From contig QGUU01000073.1 of NCBI GenBank assembly GCA_003242525.1, forward strand, positions 1 to 9,005: a stretch of DNA of 9,005 bases, given 5' to 3'. This document shows, in pieces, positions 1 through 6,560 of this stretch; the first letter of the stretch is position 1; every line of letters begins with the position of its first letter. Both the position numbers and the translations under genes were made by a program. This DNA is from Pseudomonadota bacterium (GTDB lineage Bacteria > Pseudomonadota > Alphaproteobacteria > Rhizobiales > Rhizobiaceae). Below the pieces are notes generated by a model. The model did not search any database and was not told the origin of the DNA. It saw only the letters and a program-made list of their open reading frames with translations.

Positions 1-1
1 C

Positions 2-124
2 GGCAGCTTTGGCGCGTTGCGCGTGTCGATCGGTCCTTCGACGGGCGAAGCAGAGATCGAACTGTTCAGCAAGGCGCTTGGCGTTATCGCGGCGCGCCGC
101 GCGGGCAGCGATAAAGCGGCGTAA
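2..124 (+). CDS. Cysteine desulfurase, C-terminal fragment (NifS/IscS type)
   Basis: Only the last 40 codons are in the window; the gene starts upstream of base 1. The frame reads GSFGALRVSIGPSTGEAE..., ending in KAA and a TAA stop at 122-124. The run 'LRVSIGPST.EAEI' followed by a helix is the C-terminal signature of aminotransferase class V cysteine desulfurases, which use PLP to take sulfur from L-cysteine as a persulfide. The assignment also fits context: in Rhizobiales a NifS-like desulfurase gene commonly precedes sufB, in addition to the sufS inside the operon. The active-site lysine and cysteine are outside the window, so class and activity cannot be checked. The frame is short but continuous from base 2, and no other frame here resembles a known family. 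Confidence 0.75.
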   Translation, partial: GSFGALRVSIGPSTGEAEIELFSKALGVIAARRAGSDKAA

Positions 125-145
125 AGCCGCACGGCGCGGCTTTCT
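123..145 (+). terminator. Hairpin terminator after the desulfurase gene
   Basis: AAAGCCGC (123-130) and GCGGCTTT (136-143) form a perfect 8-bp stem with a 5-base loop, beginning inside the TAA stop codon and ending in TTTCT. The position and GC-rich stem fit intrinsic termination of the upstream gene. The T tract is short, so termination may be partial and some transcription could continue into sufB. Confidence 0.55.
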
Positions 146-166
146 GGCCGTCGCCGGGAAAGAAAA

Positions 167-185
167 GCCAGGTTTTTTTCCTGGC
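167..185. other. Small hairpin with an all-T loop
   Basis: GCCAGG (167-172) and CCTGGC (180-185) pair across a loop of seven T residues. This is not a standard terminator, because the T run is in the loop rather than after the stem. It lies between the terminator and the presumed sufB promoter. Function unknown. Confidence 0.3.
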
Positions 186-199
186 AGAGCGGTGCGGTT

Positions 200-300
200 C
201 GCATTGGATGGATGAATTTCCAGTGCGGAAGCACTATATCGAACTTACTCCTCCGCTTTGCGGTGGTGCCATAGTTCAAAAACGGCCGGACCTTGAACCC
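200..300 (+). promoter_or_regulatory. Putative sufB promoter and operator region
   Basis: A CTATAT box at 234-239 resembles rhizobial -10 elements and would place the transcript start near 246, about 75 bases before sufB. No convincing TTGACA-like -35 sits 16-18 bases upstream; the nearest, TTGGAT at 204-209, is too far. That pattern is compatible with a regulated promoter. A perfect dyad, AGTGC-GGAA-GCACT (222-235), overlaps the -10 box, where a repressor could block polymerase. A second dyad, GTTCAA (274-279) and TTGAAC (293-298), lies in the leader. In alphaproteobacteria suf operons are commonly controlled by iron or cluster status through IscR/RirA- or Irr-type regulators. I cannot match either dyad to a known box with confidence. 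Confidence 0.35.
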
Positions 301-320
301 GGCATGGATGGAGAACGCCG

Positions 321-1847
321 ATGCCTGCTGTGCAGGAGACGATCGATCAGGTCCGAGAGATCGACGTCGATCAATACAAGTACGGATTCGAGACTATCAT
401 TGAGACCGAAAAGGCGCCCAAGGGCCTTTCGGAAGACATCATCCGTTTCATTTCGGAAAAGAAGGGTGAGCCCGAGTGGATGCTCGAATGGCGCCTGCAG
501 GCATACCGCCGGTGGCTGACCATGGAAGAGCCGACCTGGGCCCGTGTGGAATATCCCAAGATCGACTTCCAGGATATTCATTACTATGCGGCGCCGAAAA
601 ACATGACCGGCCCGAAGTCGCTCGACGAAGTCGACCCCGAATTGCTCCGGACCTACGAGAAGCTGGGGATTCCGCTGCAGGAGCAGGAGATTCTTGCCGG
701 TGTGAGGAAGGGCGCCCCTGGTGACGGCGCCGATGGCGATGCAGACAACGACAATGTCTACAAGTCCGGCCGCGTCGCAGTCGATGCCGTGTTCGATTCC
801 GTTTCGGTTGTCACCACCTTCAAGAAGGAACTTGCCAAGGCGGGCGTGATTTTCTGCTCTATTTCGGAAGCGATCCGGGAGCACCCCGAACTGGTAAAGA
901 AATATCTTGGGTCGGTGGTGCCGATCACGGACAATTTCTACGCCACGCTCAATTCTGCCGTGTTCACGGACGGCTCCTTCGTCTTCGTGCCGAAGGGCGT
1001 GCGTTGCCCGATGGAGCTTTCCACCTACTTCCGCATCAACGAAAGGAACACGGGCCAGTTCGAGCGCACCCTCATCATCGCAGAGGAGGGGGCTTACGTG
1101 TCCTACCTGGAAGGCTGCACCGCGCCGCAGCGTGACGAAAACCAGTTGCACGCGGCAGTGGTCGAGCTGATCGCGCTGGATGACGCCGAGATCAAGTACT
1201 CGACCGTCCAGAACTGGTATCCGGGCGATTCCCAGGGGAAGGGTGGCGTCTATAACTTCGTCACCAAGCGCGGCGATTGCCGTGGCGATCGCTCCAAGAT
1301 TTCGTGGACCCAGGTCGAGACCGGTTCGGCCATCACCTGGAAATATCCGTCCTGCATCTTGCGGGGCGACGACTCCCGCGGCGAGTTCTACTCGATTGCG
1401 GTGTCCAACGGATACCAGCAGGTCGACTCCGGCACCAAGATGATCCATCTCGGCAAGAACACGTCGAGCCGGATCATTTCCAAGGGTATCGCGGCGGGGT
1501 TCAGCCAGAACACCTATCGCGGCCAGGTTTCGGCGCACCGCAAGGCGACGAATGCCCGAAACTTCACCAACTGCGACTCGCTTCTGATAGGCGACCAGTG
1601 CGGCGCGCATACCGTGCCTTACATGGAGGCCAAGAACGCCACCGCCCAGTTCGAGCACGAGGCGACGACGTCGAAGATTTCCGAAGACCAGAAGTTCTAC
1701 GTCATGCAGCGTGGCATTCCGGAAGAGGAGGCCATCGCGCTCATAGTCAACGGCTTCGTCAAGGACGTCATCCAGGAGCTGCCGATGGAGTTTGCCGTCG
1801 AGGCACAGAAGCTGATCGGCATCTCGCTCGAAGGCTCCGTCGGCTGA
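321..1847 (+). CDS. sufB: Fe-S cluster scaffold protein SufB
   Basis: 508 residues, close to the family norm of about 470-500. SufB is the main scaffold of the cytoplasmic SufBC2D complex on which new iron-sulfur clusters are built. The N-terminal region (about 15-95, with [10 protein letters not shown] and the YYAAP stretch) is typical, and residues from about 150 onward form the SufB/SufD beta-helix core. Residues matching the E. coli essential set are present: the persulfide acceptor Cys254 as C266 (EGCTAP), Cys405 as C418 (NFTNCDS) and Glu434 as E447 (EHEATT). The E. coli N-terminal multi-cysteine motif is replaced by a Gly/Asp/Asn-rich stretch at about 131-145. The ATG is preceded by GGAG at 310-313, seven bases away. 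It is the first gene of the operon, 27 bp before sufC. Codon use matches its neighbours. Confidence 0.97.
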   Translation: MPAVQETIDQVREIDVDQYKYGFETIIETEKAPKGLSEDIIRFISEKKGEPEWMLEWRLQAYRRWLTMEEPTWARVEYPKIDFQDIHYYAAPKNMTGPKSLDEVDPELLRTYEKLGIPLQEQEILAGVRKGAPGDGADGDADNDNVYKSGRVAVDAVFDSVSVVTTFKKELAKAGVIFCSISEAIREHPELVKKYLGSVVPITDNFYATLNSAVFTDGSFVFVPKGVRCPMELSTYFRINERNTGQFERTLIIAEEGAYVSYLEGCTAPQRDENQLHAAVVELIALDDAEIKYSTVQNWYPGDSQGKGGVYNFVTKRGDCRGDRSKISWTQVETGSAITWKYPSCILRGDDSRGEFYSIAVSNGYQQVDSGTKMIHLGKNTSSRIISKGIAAGFSQNTYRGQVSAHRKATNARNFTNCDSLLIGDQCGAHTVPYMEAKNATAQFEHEATTSKISEDQKFYVMQRGIPEEEAIALIVNGFVKDVIQELPMEFAVEAQKLIGISLEGSVG

Positions 1848-1874
1848 TCCACGCGAATTCTCAGGAAAGAAAAA

Positions 1875-2630
1875 ATGCTTGAAATCAAGAACCTGCACGC
1901 CCGCATTGCCGAGGATGGCACCGAGATCATCCGCGGCCTGAACCTGACGGTGAACGCCGGCGAGGTTGCGGCCATAATGGGCCCCAACGGGTCGGGCAAA
2001 TCGACGCTCTCCTACATCCTCGCCGGTCGCGAGGACTATGAGGTGACCGAAGGGGACATCCTGTTCAACGGCGAATCCATCCTGGAGATGGACCCGGCCG
2101 AGCGCGCGTCAAGCGGCATCTTCCTCGCCTTCCAGTACCCGATGGAGATACCGGGCGTTGCCACCATGGAGTTCCTCAAGGTGGCGATGAATGCCCAGCG
2201 CAAGGCGCGTGGCGAGGAGCCGCTCACGGTGCCGGAATTCCTGAAGCGCGTGAAGGACGTGTCCGCCACGCTGCAGATGGACATGAACATGCTCAAGCGG
2301 CCGCTCAATGTGGGCTTCTCCGGCGGTGAGAAGAAGCGCGCGGAAATCCTGCAGATGAAATTGCTGCAACCCAAGCTGTGCGTGATGGACGAAACGGACT
2401 CCGGGCTCGACATCGACGCGCTGAAGATCGTTGCTGACGGCGTCAATGCGCTGCGTTCGCCCGATCGCGCCATCGTCGTCATCACCCACTACCAGCGGCT
2501 TCTGGAACACATCGTGCCGGATACGGTTCACGTTCTCTACAGGGGCCAGATCATCAAGTCCGGCGACAAGGATTTGGCTGCGGACCTGGAGACCAACGGT
2601 TATGCCGGCGTGATCGGCGAGGCGGCGTGA
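1875..2630 (+). CDS. sufC: Fe-S assembly ATPase SufC
   Basis: 251 residues, the usual SufC length. It is an ABC-type ATPase that binds SufB and SufD and drives the conformational change needed for cluster assembly; it is cytoplasmic, not a transporter. Visible motifs are Walker A GPNGSGKST (36-44), Q-loop Gln87 in FLAFQYP, signature FSGGEKKR (148-155, with the SufC-type GEKKR), Walker B ending in VMDETDSGLD (D172, E173) and switch His205 in ITHYQRLL. The start ATG follows AGGAAAG (1863-1869) by five bases. The gene is 27 bp after sufB and only four bases before sufD, so coupled translation with sufD is likely, giving the complex subunits in step. No truncation or missing residue is seen. Confidence 0.98.
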   Translation: MLEIKNLHARIAEDGTEIIRGLNLTVNAGEVAAIMGPNGSGKSTLSYILAGREDYEVTEGDILFNGESILEMDPAERASSGIFLAFQYPMEIPGVATMEFLKVAMNAQRKARGEEPLTVPEFLKRVKDVSATLQMDMNMLKRPLNVGFSGGEKKRAEILQMKLLQPKLCVMDETDSGLDIDALKIVADGVNALRSPDRAIVVITHYQRLLEHIVPDTVHVLYRGQIIKSGDKDLAADLETNGYAGVIGEAA

Positions 2631-2634
2631 AACC

Positions 2635-3900
2635 ATGGATGTTCGGACGCAAACACAGAATACGCCGGCGGAACTTGCGCTGATCGGAGCCTTTGACGAG
2701 CGGCTGTCGGAGCTGCCGGGCGACGGCAACGTGATGCTCAAACGCGATGCGGCCATCGAGGCGATCAAGGCCGGCCTGCCGACCCGGCGGGTCGAGGCCT
2801 GGCATTACACGGACCTTCGCCGTTTGTTGGCGAAGGTGCCGGCCTATGACGACAATGTCAGGGCCGAACCCCTGAAGCCGTTGCTCGAAGGTGCTTCCGT
2901 GCTGGCGGTGCTTAATGGCGTTGCCGGCAAGACACCCGCGCTGGAAGGCGTTTCGTTGCAGCCCATAGCGGAGAAGCTGATCGACGGCAGCTATGCGCCG
3001 GCGCTGGAGCCGCAGGGGAATGACGATGCCATTGGCGCGCTGAATGCGGCGCTGGTGAGCGATGGCTGGTTCCTCGATATTCCAGATGGTGTGTCCCCCG
3101 ACAGGCCGATCGAACTGCAGAACGTGCAGGCCGGTGGACAGGTGCATACCCGCTTCGCAGTCAAGATTGGAACGGGCGTCACCGCCACGATCATCGAACG
3201 ACAGGCGGGCAGCGCGGAAGCGCTTGTTTCCTCGGTTGACAATGTCGTGGTGGGCGACGGTGCCGATGTCACCTGGGTGATCCTGCAGGAACAGCCGGAG
3301 ACGGTGACACATCTCGGCCAGTTCAACGCATGGCTTGGCAAGAATGCCAGGCTCACGCTTTTCGTGATGAACGCTGGCGGGAAGCTGGTGCGCCAGGAGG
3401 TAAGGGTCGTCACCAAGGGACAGGGCGCCCATTTTGACCTGCGCGGCGTCAATCTTCTGGCCGGCGACACACATACGGACGTGACGATGGTGCTCGACCA
3501 TGCCGTGCCGCACACCGGTTCGCGCGAACTGGTGCGCAATGTCGTCACCGGAAAGGCGGCCGGCGTCTTCCAGGGCCGCATTAACGTGCACCAGCCGGCA
3601 CAGAAAACCGATGCCAAGATGGCCTGCAACACGCTGCTTCTGTCCGACGAGGGCGAATTCTCGACCAAGCCGGAACTGGAGATTTTTGCAGACGATGTGG
3701 TTTGCGGCCACGGCGCAACCGTGACCGAGATCGACCACGACCATCTTTTCTACCTGATGGCCCGCGGCATCGACGAGAAGACGGCGCGCGGCTTGCTGGT
3801 CAAGGCGTTCGTGGCCGAGGTGATTGAGGGGCTGGAGCAGGAGCCGCTGATCGAAGCGCTTGAAGAGAAGCTCGATCACTGGTTCGCGACCCACGGGTGA
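2635..3900 (+). CDS. sufD: Fe-S cluster assembly protein SufD
   Basis: 421 residues, matching the family. SufD is the SufB paralogue that completes the SufBC2D scaffold and is implicated in iron entry. The N-terminal helical region carries PTRRVEAWHYTDLR (49-62), matching the conserved 'PTR..E.W.YT' element, and the rest is the beta-helix core. The two residues shown to matter in E. coli, Cys358 and His360, correspond to C357 and H359 in VVCGHGAT. The C-terminal helical tail (RGIDEKTARGLLVKAF onward) is the part that binds SufC in this family. The start is four bases after the sufC stop, with only a weak GAGG at 2619-2622, which suggests translation is coupled to sufC. It is the last gene of the sufBCD block; a 109-bp gap follows. 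Confidence 0.96.
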   Translation: MDVRTQTQNTPAELALIGAFDERLSELPGDGNVMLKRDAAIEAIKAGLPTRRVEAWHYTDLRRLLAKVPAYDDNVRAEPLKPLLEGASVLAVLNGVAGKTPALEGVSLQPIAEKLIDGSYAPALEPQGNDDAIGALNAALVSDGWFLDIPDGVSPDRPIELQNVQAGGQVHTRFAVKIGTGVTATIIERQAGSAEALVSSVDNVVVGDGADVTWVILQEQPETVTHLGQFNAWLGKNARLTLFVMNAGGKLVRQEVRVVTKGQGAHFDLRGVNLLAGDTHTDVTMVLDHAVPHTGSRELVRNVVTGKAAGVFQGRINVHQPAQKTDAKMACNTLLLSDEGEFSTKPELEIFADDVVCGHGATVTEIDHDHLFYLMARGIDEKTARGLLVKAFVAEVIEGLEQEPLIEALEEKLDHWFATHG

Positions 3901-3903
3901 GGG

Positions 3904-3925
3904 CTCGACCGGCGCTCCGGCCGAG
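3904..3925 (+). other. Intergenic hairpin between sufD and sufS
   Basis: CTCG-a-CCGG (3904-3912) pairs with CCGG-c-CGAG (3917-3925) around a CGCT tetraloop, giving a nine-position stem with one mismatch, starting four bases after the sufD stop. No T tract follows, so it is not a good terminator. It may protect the 3' end of a processed sufBCD message or reduce read-through to sufS. The remainder of the gap (3926-4009) shows no gene; it holds the sufS ribosome-binding site AAAGG at 3999-4003. Confidence 0.35.
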
Positions 3926-4009
3926 TCATGTTCTGGCTCGGCTCGGAACGGCCCTCATCATGGTGGAGGAAGTGAAAGCCCGGCCGCTGCTGCATTTGAA
4001 AGGCAGACG

Positions 4010-5251
4010 ATGGACCAGAAGATCGTAACCGCGCCCTACGACGTCGAGGCAATTCGTCGCGATTTTCCAATCCTGTCGCGCGAAATCTACGGCAAGCCGC
4101 TGGTCTATCTGGACAATGGCGCGTCGGCGCAGAAGCCGCAGGCAGTGCTGGATGCCGTAGCGCACGCCTATAGCCAGGAATATGCGAATGTCCATCGCGG
4201 CCTCCACTTCCTCTCCAATGCGGCTACAGATGCTTATGAAAAGGCACGCGAATCCGTCCGTCGCTTCCTGAATGCGCCGAGCATGGAGAATATCGTGTTC
4301 ACCTCCAACACCACCTCGGCGATCAACACGGTGGCGTATGGCTGGGGCATGCCCAATATAGGTGAGGGCGACGAGATCGTCCTTTCCATCATGGAACACC
4401 ATTCCAATATCGTACCCTGGCATTTCATCCGTGAGCGGCAGGGTGCAAGGCTGGTCTGGGCACCTGTCGATGATGCAGGCGTCTTCCATCTCGAAGATTT
4501 CGAGAAATGCCTAAGCGACCGCACGAAGCTGGTCGCCATTACGCATATGTCCAACGTGCTGGGGACGGTGACTCCGATCAAGGAGATCGTCCGCATCGCG
4601 CACGCACGCGGCATCCCGGTTCTGGTGGACGGTAGCCAGAGCGCCGTGCACATGCCGGTCGATGTGCAGGACCTCGACTGCGATTGGTTCGTCTTTACCG
4701 GACACAAGGTTTACGGGCCTTCGGGCATTGGCGTGCTCTACGGCAAGAAGGAGCGGCTTCAGTCCATGCGTCCGTTCATGGGTGGTGGTGAGATGATCGA
4801 GGAGGTGAGCGAGGACATCGTCACCTACAATGACCCGCCGCATCGGTTCGAGGCAGGCACCCCGCCGATCGTGCAGGCTATCGGACTGGGTGCGGCGCTC
4901 GACTATATGGAAAGCATCGGCCGGGAGCGGATCGCCGCGCATGAGGCCGACCTCAGGGATTACGCCCATGAAAGGCTAGGCGCCATCAACTCGCTGCGGA
5001 TTTTCGGGGACGCGCCCGGCAAGGGCGCCATCGTGTCGTTTGAACTGCAAGGCATTCACGCGCATGATGTGTCGATGGTGATCGACCGGCAGGGCGTCGC
5101 GGTGCGTGCCGGCACGCATTGCGCCCAGCCGCTGTTGAAACGCTTCGGCGTCACCTCTACCTGCAGGGCATCCTTTGCCATGTACAATAGCCGGGCCGAG
5201 GTGGACGCCCTGGCGGAAGCGCTGGAAAAGGCGCGCAAATTCTTCGGATGA
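4010..5251 (+). CDS. sufS: Cysteine desulfurase SufS (class II)
   Basis: 413 residues. A PLP-dependent enzyme that converts L-cysteine to L-alanine and holds the released sulfur as a persulfide, the sulfur source for SufBC2D. The PLP lysine is K233 in TGHKVYGPSG. The active-site cysteine is C371 in RAGTHCAQPL, in the short-loop arrangement of class II enzymes. H130, D207 and Q210 match the E. coli cofactor-binding His123, Asp200 and Gln203, with a constant seven-residue offset that also relates C371 to Cys364. I chose the ATG at 4010 because AAAGG (3999-4003) sits six bases upstream and the protein then starts like other SufS proteins (IRRDFPIL near residue 15). The frame stays open upstream to 3860, but that part is not SufS-like. 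It overlaps sufT by four bases. Class II enzymes usually need SufE or SufU; neither is encoded here. Confidence 0.97.
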   Translation: MDQKIVTAPYDVEAIRRDFPILSREIYGKPLVYLDNGASAQKPQAVLDAVAHAYSQEYANVHRGLHFLSNAATDAYEKARESVRRFLNAPSMENIVFTSNTTSAINTVAYGWGMPNIGEGDEIVLSIMEHHSNIVPWHFIRERQGARLVWAPVDDAGVFHLEDFEKCLSDRTKLVAITHMSNVLGTVTPIKEIVRIAHARGIPVLVDGSQSAVHMPVDVQDLDCDWFVFTGHKVYGPSGIGVLYGKKERLQSMRPFMGGGEMIEEVSEDIVTYNDPPHRFEAGTPPIVQAIGLGAALDYMESIGRERIAAHEADLRDYAHERLGAINSLRIFGDAPGKGAIVSFELQGIHAHDVSMVIDRQGVAVRAGTHCAQPLLKRFGVTSTCRASFAMYNSRAEVDALAEALEKARKFFG

Positions 5252-5655
5252 CGACGATGATGGAAGACGCAACTGTGGAGCAAGGCGCCGAGGCGCCGGA
5301 AAAGCCGGCCAACGGTCCCGGGACTACGTCCGCCATTCCCGCCGATGAGTTGGCGCGCCTGACCGACGACATAGTTTCGGCGCTGAAAACGGTCTACGAT
5401 CCGGAAATCCCCGCCGACATCTACGAACTGGGTCTCATCTACAAGATCGACATCGAGGACGACCGCACCGTCAAGATCGACATGACGCTGACCGCGCCCG
5501 GCTGTCCGGTCGCGGGTGAAATGCCTGGCTGGGTCGAAAATGCCGTGGGCGCGGTGGAAGGCGTTTCCGGAGTGGAGGTCAACATGGTGTTCGACCCGCC
5601 CTGGACACCGGATCGCATGTCGGAAGAGGCGCAGATCGCGGTGGGGTGGTACTGA
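5248..5655 (+). CDS. sufT: MIP18-family Fe-S maturation protein SufT
   Basis: 135 residues. A DUF59/MIP18-family protein; SufT proteins support iron-sulfur cluster maturation or delivery, especially when cluster demand is high, though the biochemistry is not settled. The N-terminal 35 residues are low-complexity (Ala/Glu/Pro/Gly). The domain follows, with DPEIPADIYELGLIY (51-65), the conserved TAPGCP holding C86, and FDPPWTPDRMSE (115-126) near the C-terminus. The ATG at 5248 overlaps the sufS stop (ATGA), so it is probably translated by coupling to sufS. In-frame ATGs at 5257 and 5260 would only remove three or four residues, and I cannot exclude them. Placement between sufS and sufA is the usual rhizobial order and supports the name. 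Confidence 0.92.
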   Translation: MTTMMEDATVEQGAEAPEKPANGPGTTSAIPADELARLTDDIVSALKTVYDPEIPADIYELGLIYKIDIEDDRTVKIDMTLTAPGCPVAGEMPGWVENAVGAVEGVSGVEVNMVFDPPWTPDRMSEEAQIAVGWY

Positions 5656-5682
5656 GGCCGGAACTTGCGACGTGCCAGAAAC

Positions 5683-5703
5683 TTCCCCATCTTAAGCGGG
5701 GAA
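5683..5703. other. Short hairpin between sufT and sufA
   Basis: TTCCCC (5683-5688) and GGGGAA (5698-5703) pair across nine bases that contain the palindrome CTTAAG. No T tract follows. It lies in the 91-bp sufT-sufA gap, which has no other visible feature except the sufA ribosome-binding site. It could affect how much transcript reaches sufA; evidence is structural only. Confidence 0.25.
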
Positions 5704-5746
5704 TCATCCGCCAGGGCTTGAGCCCGCATCGAACGGAGTTAGGACC

Positions 5747-6133
5747 ATGGGACGCTTCGCCGTCATCACCATGACCGATAGGGCCGCCGAGCGCGTGCGC
5801 GAGATCGTGGCCAGCCGCGAAAATGCGCATGGCATACGCTTGGGCGTGAAAAAGGGCGGTTGCGCGGGGATGGAATACACCATCGATCTTGTGACCGAAC
5901 CGAACCCCAAGGACGATCACGTCGAAAGAGACGGCGCGCATGTCTACATTGCGCCGGAGGCTGCGCTTTTCCTGCTTGGCACCGAGATGGATTTCGAGGC
6001 CACGACGCTGAGGACGGGCTTCACCTTCCGCAATCCCAACCAGAGCTCGGCGTGCGGCTGCGGTGAGTCGGTGGAGCTGAAGCCTGCCGACCTCAAGGCG
6101 CTTGCAGAAGCCCGCGCCGCCGGCGCGGCGTGA
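5747..6133 (+). CDS. sufA: A-type Fe-S carrier protein SufA (HesB/IscA family)
   Basis: 128 residues. A-type carriers bind a cluster made on SufBC2D and pass it to apo-proteins. The three ligand cysteines of the family are present: C39 in KKGGCAGMEY, and C103 and C105 in SSACGCGES. The conserved core (LTD-like start at MTDRAAERV, then GVKKGGCAG, then GTEMDFE) is complete. The start ATG follows GGAG (5735-5738) by eight bases; an in-frame ATG at codon 9 is less likely because it has no such site. The C-terminal 18 residues are Ala/Lys/Leu-rich and probably form a helix. It is the last suf gene, 91 bp after sufT. Another family member (ErpA or IscA) cannot be ruled out by sequence alone, but the operon position favours SufA. 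Confidence 0.92.
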   Translation: MGRFAVITMTDRAAERVREIVASRENAHGIRLGVKKGGCAGMEYTIDLVTEPNPKDDHVERDGAHVYIAPEAALFLLGTEMDFEATTLRTGFTFRNPNQSSACGCGESVELKPADLKALAEARAAGAA

Positions 6134-6146
6134 CTTCGCGATCCGC

Positions 6147-6168
6147 TCTCAGATCTTGTGAGCTGAGA
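6147..6168. terminator. Weak hairpin after sufA
   Basis: TCTCAG (6147-6152) and CTGAGA (6163-6168) form a 6-bp stem with a 10-base loop, 13 bases after the sufA stop and between convergent reading frames. No T run follows on the + strand. It is the best terminator candidate for the suf operon, but a poor one. Confidence 0.25.
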
Positions 6169-6215
6169 CCTTCCTGAGGGTGCGTGCCGGCGCCTCGGGC
6201 TCCGTTGTCGCCATC

Positions 6216-6410
6216 CTAATCCACCCACATGCCGGTCCTTTTATGCCAATCGGCAATGGATTCCGCGGGATAGATGTCAAACGCCCTGTCCTGCGGGGCG
6301 ATGTCGGGCTCGACCCAACCGGACCTGTACTTCAGCATAAGATGGGTGTGCTCCAGCGGAACAGGCAGGTCGCTGTCTATGGCGATGCGAAGGGGTGAAT
6401 CAGCTCCGGC
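6216..6410 (-). pseudogene. 3' remnant of an unrecognised gene, cut at the IS21 element
   Basis: Reading leftward from the insertion sequence, 64 codons run without a stop to TAG at 6216-6218. The frame has no ATG or good start near its right end; it simply continues into the insertion sequence, so it appears to be a truncated C-terminus. The residues look like real protein, with mixed hydrophobic and charged positions, including EHTHLMLKYRSGW and DIYPAESIADWHKRTGMW. I do not recognise the family. It is convergent with sufA, 82 bp away. Joining the two sides of the insertion sequence does not restore a start: the frame then hits TAG inside the CRISPR repeat. So the 5' part is missing rather than merely displaced by the element. 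It could also be a chance open frame, since GC-rich DNA produces many. Confidence 0.4.
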
Positions 6411-6493
6411 TGTCAATGACCGTGGAAACGGGACCCCGCCTTTTCGTGTAAAAGGGACCCCGGTTAGAGCTTGTGAAGGGCACGCCGGTTAGC
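6411..6493. repeat. Left-end terminal repeats of the IS21 element
   Basis: Three tandem copies of a roughly 24-base unit start near 6421 (CGTGGAAACGGGACCCC), 6445 (CGTGTAAAAGGGACCCC) and 6470 (CTTGTGAAGGGCACGCC); the third is the most degenerate. The first two are matched in inverted form at the right end. Multiple terminal repeats are known in IS21-family elements as transposase binding sites, so these are probably where IstA binds. Confidence 0.7.
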
Positions 6494-6540
6494 GCCCGAT
6501 CAGGCGAAGCTGGTCGGGGTTGCACAGCCTGATCGGGCGC
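6492..6540 (-). terminator. Perfect 14-bp inverted repeat downstream of istB
   Basis: GCGCCCGATCAGGC (6492-6505) and its exact complement (6527-6540) are separated by 21 bases. The structure sits 20 bases after the istB stop, between the gene and the left end of the element, and would form a very stable hairpin at the end of the istAB transcript. No T tract follows on the minus strand, so it may act as an mRNA 3' stabiliser or a barrier to transcription rather than as a standard intrinsic terminator. Confidence 0.5.
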
Positions 6541-6560
6541 GGCTGATTGGCTTTTCGGCT

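Noticed and set aside
276..1898. Long minus-strand open frame (540 codons) opposite sufB
   Set aside because: It mirrors sufB codon by codon in GC-rich DNA. The translation is rich in Arg, Leu, Val, His and Gly with no recognisable domain, and the sense strand encodes an unmistakable SufB.
2554..3894. Minus-strand open frame of 446 codons opposite sufD
   Set aside because: Same shadow effect. Low-complexity Arg/Gln/His-rich translation, no ribosome-binding site or family signature, and full overlap with intact sufD.
6180..6398. Plus-strand short frames after sufA (72 codons, and another from 6274)
   Set aside because: No ribosome-binding site and no family resemblance. The minus-strand frame in the same interval looks more like protein.
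6216..6410. Remnant of a cas gene next to the CRISPR array
   Set aside because: The residues do not resemble the C-terminus of Cas2e, Cas1, Cas6e or Cas3 as I know them, and the fragment lies at the leader-distal end where cas genes are not expected.
6381..6416. Outward promoter at the left tip of the insertion sequence (TTGACA on the minus strand at 6411-6416)
   Set aside because: The -35-like hexamer is perfect, but 17 bases downstream the sequence is CCTTCG with no -10 resemblance, so no hybrid promoter is supported here.
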